Shown here one piece after another: positions 42,158 through 49,099 of a stretch of 64,000 nucleotides of DNA. The position numbers and the translations under genes were made by a program. Source of the DNA: Streptomyces sp. CB01881 (GTDB lineage: Bacteria; Actinomycetota; Actinomycetes; Streptomycetales; Streptomycetaceae); NCBI RefSeq assembly GCF_002953255.1, contig NZ_CP026498.1:8542904-8606903 (forward strand), read 5' to 3'. Position 1 is the stretch's first letter. Each line of letters begins with the position of its first letter. The notes under the pieces are model-generated. The model saw only the letters and a list, made by a program, of their open reading frames with translations, made no database searches and was not told the DNA's origin.

Positions 42158-42877
42158 TCAGGCGTCGTCGTGCAGGTGGGCGAGCCCGCTGAGAAGGAGT
42201 TCGAGTCCGAAGGAGAACTCATCCTCGATCGGAACGGGCATGGACCCGGCGACGGTGGCCGTTGCCGGGAACGAGGCTGGGTCGACGCTCTGGAAGACGG
42301 CGGACAGTTGTGCGTCGTCGAGTTGCCCTCCGCCGCCGTGACCGTTGACCTGTATGGCGAATCCGAGGACGTAGCGGGCGAGGGTGGCAAAGGAGTGCGC
42401 CGCCAGTCGGGGCGGGAAGCCGCTGTCGAGCAGCGCCGCGACGCAGTGCTCCCGCAGTGCCATGGCGTTCGGCCCCAGGGGTATCTCTTCGACCACCAGG
42501 CGCGCAGCGTTCCGGTGCCGGGCCAGGGCGTCGAACATGGTGTGCGCGACCGTCCGCAGCGCTTGCTGCCAGCCCATCGCGAGGAGTTCGTCGCCATTCA
42601 GTTCCACGGCGCCGAACATGCGGTCCACGACATGGGCGACCAGCGCTGTCCGGTTGTCGAAATGCCGGTACAGCGTCGCCGTGCCCGAGCCCAGGCGCTG
42701 GGCCAGCGTCCGCATCGAGAGAGCGTCGGCCCCTTCGTCGTCCACGATCTGCAGTGCGGTGGAGACGATGCGCTCCAGCGGCACGGGCGGACGCCCCGGG
42801 CCCCGACCCGATGCCGGGGTCGCTCGCGTAGGACCAACTGCTGCCACTGAAACGTCCACCTCCTCGGCCAACACCAT
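42158..42877 (-). CDS. TetR-family repressor of the catabolic cluster
   Basis: A 239-residue regulator. Residues 30-90 form the TetR DNA-binding domain (RIVSTALQIVDDEGADALSM, RTLAQRLGSGTATLYRHFDN); the rest is a helical ligand domain of the TetR_C type. The operator AGCAACACCGTATCC lies 4-18 bp upstream of its start, consistent with self-repression, and matching sites lie at two more promoters in the cluster. The ATG at 42877 is chosen because earlier in-frame codons run through the operator. The ligand is unknown; probably an aromatic compound. Confidence 0.9.
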   Translation of the reverse strand: MVLAEEVDVSVAAVGPTRATPASGRGPGRPPVPLERIVSTALQIVDDEGADALSMRTLAQRLGSGTATLYRHFDNRTALVAHVVDRMFGAVELNGDELLAMGWQQALRTVAHTMFDALARHRNAARLVVEEIPLGPNAMALREHCVAALLDSGFPPRLAAHSFATLARYVLGFAIQVNGHGGGGQLDDAQLSAVFQSVDPASFPATATVAGSMPVPIEDEFSFGLELLLSGLAHLHDDA

Positions 42878-42880
42878 AAC

Positions 42881-42895
42881 AGCAACACCGTATCC
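42881..42895 (-). promoter_or_regulatory. TetR-type operator at the repressor's own promoter
   Basis: AGCAACACCGTATCC matches GGTAACACTGTATCC (36407) at 12 of 15 positions and ends 4 bp from the repressor start codon. Confidence 0.65.
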
Positions 42896-43360
42896 ACTAT
42901 GGAGACCGCGGGTTGGACACCGAGTGGCGGCGCCCCCCTTCGATCCGCCCCGGTGTCGTCGCAGGTACCCAGTTGCTCGCCTGGGATGGAGCTGCTCGCC
43001 TGGGATGGAGCGGGCCGCGCGCAGCACGCGGTCGCGGCCCCGCGTTGCCCGCCCTGTGCCCGGCCTAGATCACCGGCTGAGGCGTGCTCAACTACGGCCC
43101 GAGGGCGGCGATGACGGCAGGCTCCGCTGCTTGGCGAGCACGGGTGACGCCTCGCCTGCGGGGGTTGCAGTGCTAGTAAGAGATCGAACCCGTTGAGCCG
43201 GCAACCGCGAGCGATGGCTACTGAAAGTAGCGAGATGGCGTACTGCCCGGTGCCGGCAAGGGCAAGAGGGCATCATCGCGAGTTCGATCTACCCGTGCTC
43301 ATTTCACACTCATTTCACATCGCGAGCCCCAGAGGCGCTCCGGCCGACCCCTCCTCAGAC
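42896..43360. other. Right-end spacer of the island with direct repeats
   Basis: About 460 bp without a defensible gene. A 19-bp unit TGCTCGCCTGGGATGGAGC stands twice in tandem (42974-43011). An 11-bp unit TCATTTCACAC/T stands twice in tandem (43299-43320), and CATTTCACA also occurs just inside the left end (34871). The region looks like old non-coding debris. Confidence 0.5.
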
Positions 43361-43398
43361 GTTTCCGCAGGTCAGGGCCCTGCCTGACCTGCGGAAAC
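43361..43398 (-). terminator. Terminator hairpin of glnA
   Basis: Perfect 16-bp arms (43361-43376, 43383-43398) around a 6-nt loop, 42 nt after the glnA stop on the leftward strand. The arm word TTTCCGCAGGTCAG recurs in the left repeat copy at 34731. Confidence 0.85.
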
Positions 43399-43453
43399 GA
43401 TGAGAGATCGAACTGCGTTTCCGCAGGTCGGAGCGGGTCCTACAGGTCGTAGT
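43361..43453. repeat. Right copy of the glnA-3'-end repeat
   Basis: Hairpin (43361-43398), GTTTCCGCAGGTCGGAG (43417-43433), a 7-bp gap, then TACAGGTCGTAGT (43441-43453), which covers the last GlnA codons and part of the stop. It matches the left copy in order, orientation and spacing. Confidence 0.8.
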
Positions 43454-44852
43454 AGAGCTCGAACTCGTGCGGGTGCGGGCGCAGGGCGATCGGGGCGATC
43501 TCGTGGGTCCGCTTGAAGTCGATCCAGGTCTCGATCAGGTCGGGCGTGAAGACGTTGCCCGCGAGCAGGTACTCGTGGTCGGCCTCCAGGGCGTCCAGGA
43601 CGGCCGGCAGCGAGGACGGCACCTGGGGGACGTTGGCGTGCTCCTCCGGGGCCAGCTCGTAGAGGTCCTTGTCGACCGGCTCCAGCGGCTCGATCTTGTT
43701 CTTGATGCCGTCGAGGCCGGCCATCAGCATCGCGGCGAAGGCCAGGTACGGGTTGGACGCCGGGTCCGGCGCGCGGAACTCGATGCGCTTGGCCTTGGCG
43801 TTGGAGCCGGTGATCGGGATGCGGATCGCGGCCGAGCGGTTGCGCTGCGAGTACACCAGGTTGACCGGCGCCTCGAAGCCCGGGACCAGCCGGTGGTAGG
43901 AGTTCACCGACGGGTTGGTGAAGGCCAGCAGCGACGGGGCGTGCTTGAGCAGCCCGCCGATGTAGTAGCGGGCGGTGTCGGAGAGCCCGGCGTAGCCCTG
44001 CTCGTCGTAGAAGAGCGGCGAGCCCTCGGTCCACAGCGACTGGTGGACGTGCATGCCCGAGCCGTTGTCGCCGAAGATCGGCTTCGGCATGAAGGTGGCG
44101 GTCTTGCCGTTGCGCCAGGCGACGTTCTTGATGATGTACTTGAACAGCATCAGGTCGTCGGCGGCGTGCAGCAGGGTGTTGAACTTGTAGTTGATCTCCG
44201 CCTGGCCGGCCGTGCCGACCTCGTGGTGCTGGCGCTCGACCTCAAGGCCGGCCGCGGCCAGCTCCAGGGACATCTCGGCGCGCAGGTCGGCGAAGTGGTC
44301 GACCGGCGGGATCGGGAAGTAGCCGCCCTTGTACTTGACCTTGTAGCCGCGGACGTCACCCTCGGCGGAGCCGGTGTTCCAGGCGCCCGCCTCGGAGTCG
44401 ATGTGGTAGTACGAGGCGTTGGCGCTGGTGTCGAAGCGGACCGAGTCGAAGACGTAGAACTCGGCCTCGGGACCGAAGTACGCGGTGTCGGCGATGCCGG
44501 AGGAGGCGAGGTAGGCCTCCGCCTTCTTGGCGACGTTGCGCGGGTCGCGGCTGTAGGCCTCGCCGGTGACCGGGTCCTGGATGAAGAAGTTGATGTTGAG
44601 GTGCTTCTCGGTGCGGAACGGGTCGAGCCGGGCCGTGGCCAGGTCCGGGACGAGTGCCATGTCGGACTCGTGGATGGCCTGGAAGCCGCGGATCGACGAG
44701 CCGTCGAACATCAGGATCTCGGACGGGTCGAAGGTGGCCGCGGGCACGGAGAAGTGCTGCATGACGCCCGGCAGATCGCAGAACCGGACGTCGATGAACT
44801 TCACATCGTTGTCCTGAATGAACTGCTTCACTTCGGCGGCGTTGTTGAACAT
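43440..44852 (-). CDS. glnA: Glutamine synthetase type I
   Basis: A 470-residue enzyme making glutamine from glutamate, ammonium and ATP, as a dodecamer. MFDGSSIRGFQ, GPEAEFYVFD, HHEVGTAGQAEINYKF and NGSGMHVHQSLW are the substrate and metal sites. DKDLYELAPEE contains the tyrosine that GlnE adenylylates. The ATG at 44852 has GAGGAGG upstream; a few more in-frame codons exist but lack this. A GlnR box is at 44897-44934. A terminator and the island repeat lie directly past the stop. Confidence 0.98.
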   Translation of the reverse strand: MFNNAAEVKQFIQDNDVKFIDVRFCDLPGVMQHFSVPAATFDPSEILMFDGSSIRGFQAIHESDMALVPDLATARLDPFRTEKHLNINFFIQDPVTGEAYSRDPRNVAKKAEAYLASSGIADTAYFGPEAEFYVFDSVRFDTSANASYYHIDSEAGAWNTGSAEGDVRGYKVKYKGGYFPIPPVDHFADLRAEMSLELAAAGLEVERQHHEVGTAGQAEINYKFNTLLHAADDLMLFKYIIKNVAWRNGKTATFMPKPIFGDNGSGMHVHQSLWTEGSPLFYDEQGYAGLSDTARYYIGGLLKHAPSLLAFTNPSVNSYHRLVPGFEAPVNLVYSQRNRSAAIRIPITGSNAKAKRIEFRAPDPASNPYLAFAAMLMAGLDGIKNKIEPLEPVDKDLYELAPEEHANVPQVPSSLPAVLDALEADHEYLLAGNVFTPDLIETWIDFKRTHEIAPIALRPHPHEFELYYDL

Positions 44853-44881
44853 CCATCCTCCTCGGCGTGCGAATGGGCTCA

Positions 44882-44934
44882 CCCTAGGAATGGCCCGTTT
44901 CCAACCGGTGACCCGGTCGTTTCCTGAATGTTAA
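44882..44934 (-). promoter_or_regulatory. glnA promoter with GlnR box
   Basis: On the glnA strand the order is TTAAC-n6-GAAAC-n6-GTCAC-n6-GAAAC (44934 to 44897), a textbook GlnR box with 11-bp period. TAGGGT at 44882-44887 is a likely -10. Confidence 0.85.
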
Positions 44935-45105
44935 CCGGCGGTGTTGAACGGGCGGCAAAGTCGTACGCTCCGGGACAAAACGCTTCGCCCTCCCAGGCTG
45001 GGCCTCCCGAGTGGTCTGGACCACTTGGAAAGCGTCCGGAGGCGCGATTCACCCTCCGGGGGAGGCGGTGCAGGCCCGGACCGTCCGCCCGGTTAGTGTG
45101 GATTC

Positions 45106-45573
45106 GTGGACACCAGAGAAGCGTTGGGATCGTGGATCGACGGCCCGAAGGCGGCCGCCGAGAAGATGGGCACCGACTTCGGCTACCGCGGTGAGCGCCT
45201 CGGACTGCCGCACGAGGGCCCCGGTTCGATCGCCGGTCCGGGCCGCCGGCTGGGAGCACTGTTCGTCGACGGCTGGCTCGTCTCCCTGGTCGCCTTCGGG
45301 CTGATCGCCCAGGGCTCCCCGGGCTCGGCCAACATGTGGACCACCCCGCTCTTCTTCGCCGTCACCGCGCTGCTGCTCTCCACCACGGGGACGACCGTCG
45401 GCAAGCGGCTGTTCGGCCTGCGGGTGGTGCGCCTGGACGGCAGCCGCGCGACCATCCCGCAGGTGCTGCTGCGCACGCTGCTGCTCTGCCTGCTGGTGCC
45501 GGCCCTGGTCTGGGACCGCGACTCCCGGGGTCTGCACGACAAGGCGGTCGGCACCGCCGAGGTCCGCATCTGA
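45106..45573 (+). CDS. RDD-family membrane protein
   Basis: A 155-residue protein with about three membrane helices. The family signature is seen as GRRLGALFVDGWLVSLVAFG, TVGKRLFGLRVVRLDG and LLVPALVWDRDSRGLHDKAVGT. Function unknown; the family sits next to glnA in other streptomycetes. TAGTGT lies exactly 6 nt before the GTG start and no ribosome site is visible, so the mRNA is probably leaderless. Confidence 0.9.
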   Translation: MDTREALGSWIDGPKAAAEKMGTDFGYRGERLGLPHEGPGSIAGPGRRLGALFVDGWLVSLVAFGLIAQGSPGSANMWTTPLFFAVTALLLSTTGTTVGKRLFGLRVVRLDGSRATIPQVLLRTLLLCLLVPALVWDRDSRGLHDKAVGTAEVRI

Positions 45574-45682
45574 CACCGGAAGGCGCCCTGAAGGCCCCTC
45601 GGTGGCCGGTCGAGCGCCGTGGAGGCCCCCGGCGGCCGAGGCCCTGAAGGCCCCGGACCCCGCAAGGCCCCTGCAAATGTCG

Positions 45683-45719
45683 AACGGCCCCGCCGCGGAA
45701 CTTCCGCGGCGGGGCCGTT
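45683..45719. terminator. Bidirectional terminator between RDD and DUF4191 genes
   Basis: Perfect 18-bp arms (45683-45700, 45702-45719) with TTT after the rightward arm, between two converging genes. Confidence 0.85.
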
Positions 45720-45742
45720 TCGTGCGAATGGGGAGGGGTGGG

Positions 45743-46432
45743 TCAGCGGGCCTGGCCGCCCTTGGGCATCCGGGCACCCTTGGGCATCGGGCCCTTGGGG
45801 ATCGGCGCCTTGGAGAGCAGGTCGCCCAGCGCGCGCAGCCGGTCGTTGGTCTCGGTGACCTGGGCCGGAGTGATGGCGCGCGGCAGACGCATCAGGTGGA
45901 TCTGCAGCTTCTTGAGCGGGATCTCGCCCTCGCCGTCGCCCACCACGATGTCGTGCACCGGGACGTCACCGACGACCCGGGCCATCTTCCTCTTCTCTGA
46001 GGCCAGCAGCTGGCGCACCCGGTTCGGGTTGCCCTCGCCGATCAGCGCGATGCCGGCCCGGCCCACGGCGCGGTAGACCGCGTCCTGGTTGCGGGTCACC
46101 GCCACCGGGGTGGGGCTCGCGCTCCAGCCTCGTCGGATGTTGTTGAGCACCGCCGCCACGGCTCCCGGCTGCCCCTCCATCTGCCCGAACGCTGCGCGCT
46201 CGGCCCGGCGCCCGAAGACGATCGCCATGGCCAGGAAGGCCACGATGAAGCCCAGGATGCCCAGGTAGATGGGGTGGTCGATTGCGAAGCCGATGGCGAG
46301 GAACACGCCGAAGGTCAGCAGGCCGACGCCGGCGATGATCAGGCCGATCTTGGTGTCGACCTTCTTGGTCATGGTGTAAGCCAGGCGGATCTGCTTCAGC
46401 CGCCCGGGGTTCTCGGATGTTTCCCTCGCCAT
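45743..46432 (-). CDS. DUF4191 membrane protein
   Basis: A 229-residue protein. Two membrane helices (IGLIIAGVGLLTFGVFLAIGF and a second near residue 70) are followed by VFGRRAERAAFGQMEGQPGAVAAV and a cytoplasmic part with QDAVYRAVGRAGIALIGEGNP. This matches DUF4191, found beside lipA in actinomycetes; no function is proven. TACCAT stands 7 nt before the ATG at 46432, so I prefer this start to one 9 nt upstream. Confidence 0.88.
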   Translation of the reverse strand: MARETSENPGRLKQIRLAYTMTKKVDTKIGLIIAGVGLLTFGVFLAIGFAIDHPIYLGILGFIVAFLAMAIVFGRRAERAAFGQMEGQPGAVAAVLNNIRRGWSASPTPVAVTRNQDAVYRAVGRAGIALIGEGNPNRVRQLLASEKRKMARVVGDVPVHDIVVGDGEGEIPLKKLQIHLMRLPRAITPAQVTETNDRLRALGDLLSKAPIPKGPMPKGARMPKGGQAR

Positions 46433-46582
46433 AACGCTCATGGTACGTGCCGTGGGTACGGGATATCCAAGCCCGGGTGCCCGTTCGCCCCGAACCGTGA
46501 CCCGGGTGAGCCCGCGCAGTTGCGTACGGGTGCGAACACCGGGCGCCCGGCCGGCGGTGCGCGGCCTGCCGGGCGGGCCCCG

Positions 46583-46816
46583 CTACCGGCGTGCGGCCCC
46601 GGCGGCCGGGCTGCCGGGGCGCGTGTCGCGCTCGCGGTCCGCCGCGTACTGGCGGTTCTCGCAGACCGCCGCCCAGGCGTTGCGCCGGGCCTGGCGCTGG
46701 CCGCCCGCCAGCAGCACGCTCTCGGCCAGCCGCAGCGCGGTGCTCACGGACCGGATGCCGACCTGCATGTCGAACAGCTCCCCTCGTGGCGGAAATGATT
46801 CGAACGGTCTCATCAT
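46583..46816 (-). CDS. Small conserved hypothetical protein
   Basis: A 77-residue protein, MMRPFESFPPRGELFDMQVG, with a helical middle (STALRLAESVLLAGGQRQARRNAWAAV). A small gene occupies the same place between lipA and the DUF4191 gene in streptomycetes, as I recall. The start is uncertain among GTG/GTG/ATG/ATG codons in a row. Confidence 0.65.
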   Translation of the reverse strand: MMRPFESFPPRGELFDMQVGIRSVSTALRLAESVLLAGGQRQARRNAWAAVCENRQYAADRERDTRPGSPAAGAARR

Positions 46817-46875
46817 CACCACCCCGTGTTACCAGCCCGTGACCTGGCAGTCAAAGCGGGATGAACCCGGAGAAC

Positions 46876-46907
46876 CCGAAGGGCGGAGCCGAGGCTCCGC
46901 CCTTCGG
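46876..46907 (-). terminator. Terminator of lipA
   Basis: Perfect 14-bp arms (46876-46889, 46894-46907) around CGAG, 22 nt after the lipA stop. Confidence 0.85.
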
Positions 46908-46929
46908 TGGCCTGAAGTCGCCGCTCCGG

Positions 46930-47883
46930 TCAGACCGCCGCCTGCTCGCGGCGCTCCAGGGCTTGCCGGTACAGCCGCCCGGCGCGGTACGAGGAGCGCA
47001 CCAGCGGGCCGGACATGACGCCGGCGAAGCCCAGCTCCTCGGCCTCCTGCTGGAGCTCGACGAACTCGTGCGGCTTCACCCAGCGCTCCACCGGGTGGTG
47101 GCGCAGCGACGGGCGCAGGTACTGGGTGATGGTGATCAGCTCGCAGCCGGCGCCGACCAGGTCGGCCAGCGCCTGGCTGACCTCCTCGCGGGTCTCGCCC
47201 ATGCCCAGGATCAGGTTGGACTTGGTGACCAGCCCGGCCGCGCGGGCCTGGGTGATGACGTCCAGCGAGCGCTCGTAGCGGAACGCGGGCCGGATCCGCT
47301 TGAAGATCCGCGGAACCGTCTCGACGTTGTGCGCCAGCACCTCGGGGCGGGACGAGAAGACCTCGGCCAGCTGCTCGGGCACCGCGTTGAAGTCGGGGAT
47401 CAGCAGCTCGACGCCGGTCCGCCCGGCCTCGCGCGCGGCCGTCATCTCGTGCACCTGGCGCACCGTCTCGGCGTACAGCCAGGCGCCGCCGTCGTCCAGG
47501 TCGTCGCGGGCGACGCCGGTGATGGTGGCGTAGTTGAGGTCCATGGTCACGATGGACTCGGCAACGCGGCGCGGCTCGTCGCGGTCGAACTCGGCGGGCT
47601 TGCCGGTGTCGATCTGACAGAAGTCACAGCGGCGGGTGCACTGGTCACCGCCGATGAGGAAGGTCGCCTCGCGGTCCTCCCAGCACTCGAAGATGTTGGG
47701 GCAGCCGGCCTCCTGGCAGACCGTGTGCAGCCCCTCCTTCTTCACCAGCGACTGGAGGGCGTTGTACTCCGGGCCCATCTTCGCGCGGGTCTTGATCCAC
47801 TCGGGCTTCCGCTCGATGGGGGTCTCGCTGTTGCGGACCTCCAGGCGGAGCAGCTTCCTGCCGTCGGGTGCGACAGCGGACAC
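46930..47883 (-). CDS. lipA: Lipoyl synthase
   Basis: A 317-residue radical-SAM enzyme that inserts two sulfurs into octanoyl groups on lipoyl domains. CTRRCDFC is the CxxxCxxC site for the SAM cluster. The N-terminal CQEAGCPNIFEC holds the auxiliary-cluster cysteines. GMGETREEV and the tail RSSYRAG complete the family pattern. The GTG start follows AGGAG by 6 nt. It acts after LipB, encoded just upstream. The lipoylated target SucB is at the right end of the window. Confidence 0.97.
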   Translation of the reverse strand: MSAVAPDGRKLLRLEVRNSETPIERKPEWIKTRAKMGPEYNALQSLVKKEGLHTVCQEAGCPNIFECWEDREATFLIGGDQCTRRCDFCQIDTGKPAEFDRDEPRRVAESIVTMDLNYATITGVARDDLDDGGAWLYAETVRQVHEMTAAREAGRTGVELLIPDFNAVPEQLAEVFSSRPEVLAHNVETVPRIFKRIRPAFRYERSLDVITQARAAGLVTKSNLILGMGETREEVSQALADLVGAGCELITITQYLRPSLRHHPVERWVKPHEFVELQQEAEELGFAGVMSGPLVRSSYRAGRLYRQALERREQAAV

Positions 47884-48028
47884 GTGCGACTCCTAGAACT
47901 AGACGGGGTACCCCCAGGGTACGCCTGTGCTTGTACGGCCTTCGCCGGGCCTGCAGCCCGCAATCGCAGGGCAACATCACTACCGGCGGGTAGATTCCCC
48001 GGGCGTTCCGGGGGTTTGCCCGGAGCTG

Positions 48029-48118
48029 CCGGGCGGACGGCCCGGACGGCCCCGGACGGGGAGCCGGGCGGGGAGCCGGGCGGACGGCCCGGACCAGGGA
48101 CCCGGGCGGACGGCCCGG
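48029..48118. repeat. Three copies of a 17-bp hairpin repeat between lipB and lipA
   Basis: CCGGGCGGACGGCCCGG stands at 48029-48045, 48076-48092 and 48102-48118. Each copy is a small hairpin (CCGGGC/GCCCGG). They lie directly after the lipB stop on its strand and may end its transcript. Confidence 0.8.
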
Positions 48119-48128
48119 GCCCTCCCGG

Positions 48129-48926
48129 TCAGCGGCTGAGTGCCGGTTCCGGCAGTTCGGCGAACACGTCCGCCAGGTGCTTCTCGACCGCGTCCAGCGC
48201 CTCGCCGACCGGGAACTCCCGGCCGAGCTCACCGGAGAGCGACGCGACGCCCGCGTCCCGGATGCCGCACGGCACGATCCGGTCGAACCAGGTCATGTCG
48301 GGATTGCAGTTCAGCGCGAAGCCGTGCATGGTCACCCCGCGCGAGACGCGCACGCCGATCGCGGCGAGCTTGCGGTCGTCGCCGCGCTGCCCGGCGTTGG
48401 ACGGCGCGTACTCCGGCCCGGCGAGCCGCGGGTCGATGCCGAGCGGCAGGCCCATCCGCAGGGTCAGCTTGCCGAGGTCGACCACCTGCGACGGGTCCAC
48501 CACCGCGTCCGGGATGGCCTCGCCCAGTACCCAGACCCCGCTGCGGCCCTCGACCCGGGTGGTCTCCACGCCGAAGTCACCGCAGGCCCGGATCAGCGAC
48601 TCCTCCAGCCGGCGCACGTACGCGACGACGTCCATCGGCTCGGGGAGCTTCACGATCGGGTAGCCGACCAGCTGGCCGGGGCCGTGCCAGGTGATCTCGC
48701 CGCCCCGGTTGACCTCGACCACCGGGGTGCCGTCCAGCGGCAGGTCGGCCGGGTTGGTGCGCCGGCCCATCGTGTAGACGGGCGGGTGCTCCAGCAGCAG
48801 CACGGTGTCGGGGATCTCGTCCGCGACCCGCAGCGCGTGCAGCCGCTGCTGCTCCGCCCAGGCCTCCTGGTAGGCGACGGCGCCCTCGCCCATGCCCATC
48901 CGCACGAACCGCACGTTCGCGCTCAT
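48129..48926 (-). CDS. lipB: Octanoyl-[acyl carrier protein]:protein octanoyltransferase
   Basis: A 265-residue enzyme that moves octanoate from ACP to lipoyl domains. RGGEITWHGPGQLVGYPI is the family signature, KLAAIGVRVSRGVTMHGFALN supplies the catalytic lysine, and IVPCGI the catalytic cysteine. GAGGTGGG precedes the ATG. It is upstream of lipA, separated by hairpin repeats, so each may have its own transcript. Confidence 0.97.
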   Translation of the reverse strand: MSANVRFVRMGMGEGAVAYQEAWAEQQRLHALRVADEIPDTVLLLEHPPVYTMGRRTNPADLPLDGTPVVEVNRGGEITWHGPGQLVGYPIVKLPEPMDVVAYVRRLEESLIRACGDFGVETTRVEGRSGVWVLGEAIPDAVVDPSQVVDLGKLTLRMGLPLGIDPRLAGPEYAPSNAGQRGDDRKLAAIGVRVSRGVTMHGFALNCNPDMTWFDRIVPCGIRDAGVASLSGELGREFPVGEALDAVEKHLADVFAELPEPALSR

Positions 48927-49099
48927 GCGCCCACCTCACCGTGCTCGGCGGTCACATCGCGGAACGCGGACCTCTCGATGGTTCGCTCGCTCACTGCTGC
49001 TGCTCCTTGCCAGGCGTTCGAGACCAACCTCGCCACTGTACGCCCCGGCCGTGACCGGTCGTTCAGGTGTCCGAGGGCGGCCCGGGTCCGGCGGTCCGC

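Larger units (their letters stand above)
34808..43453. mobile_element. Putative 8.6-kb genomic island inserted at the glnA 3' end
   Basis: The segment is bounded by direct copies of the glnA terminal sequence (34808-34820 and 43441-43453), each with the same flanking hairpin motif. It carries a compact catabolic cluster with its own TetR. No integrase, transposase or transfer gene is visible, so movement would need an enzyme in trans or one since lost. Fragmentary genes at its edges and inside (34925-35090, 39768-40085) fit a decayed accessory element. The mobile nature is inference. Confidence 0.55.

Noticed and set aside
42974..43011. Perfect 19-bp direct repeat as an insertion-sequence target duplication
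   Set aside because: The copies are directly adjacent with nothing between, so it is a tandem duplication and not a target-site duplication.
43140..43240. Possible tRNA or tRNA-derived attachment site near GATCGAACCC
   Set aside because: A T-loop-like word is present, but no acceptor stem, anticodon arm or D arm can be folded around it.
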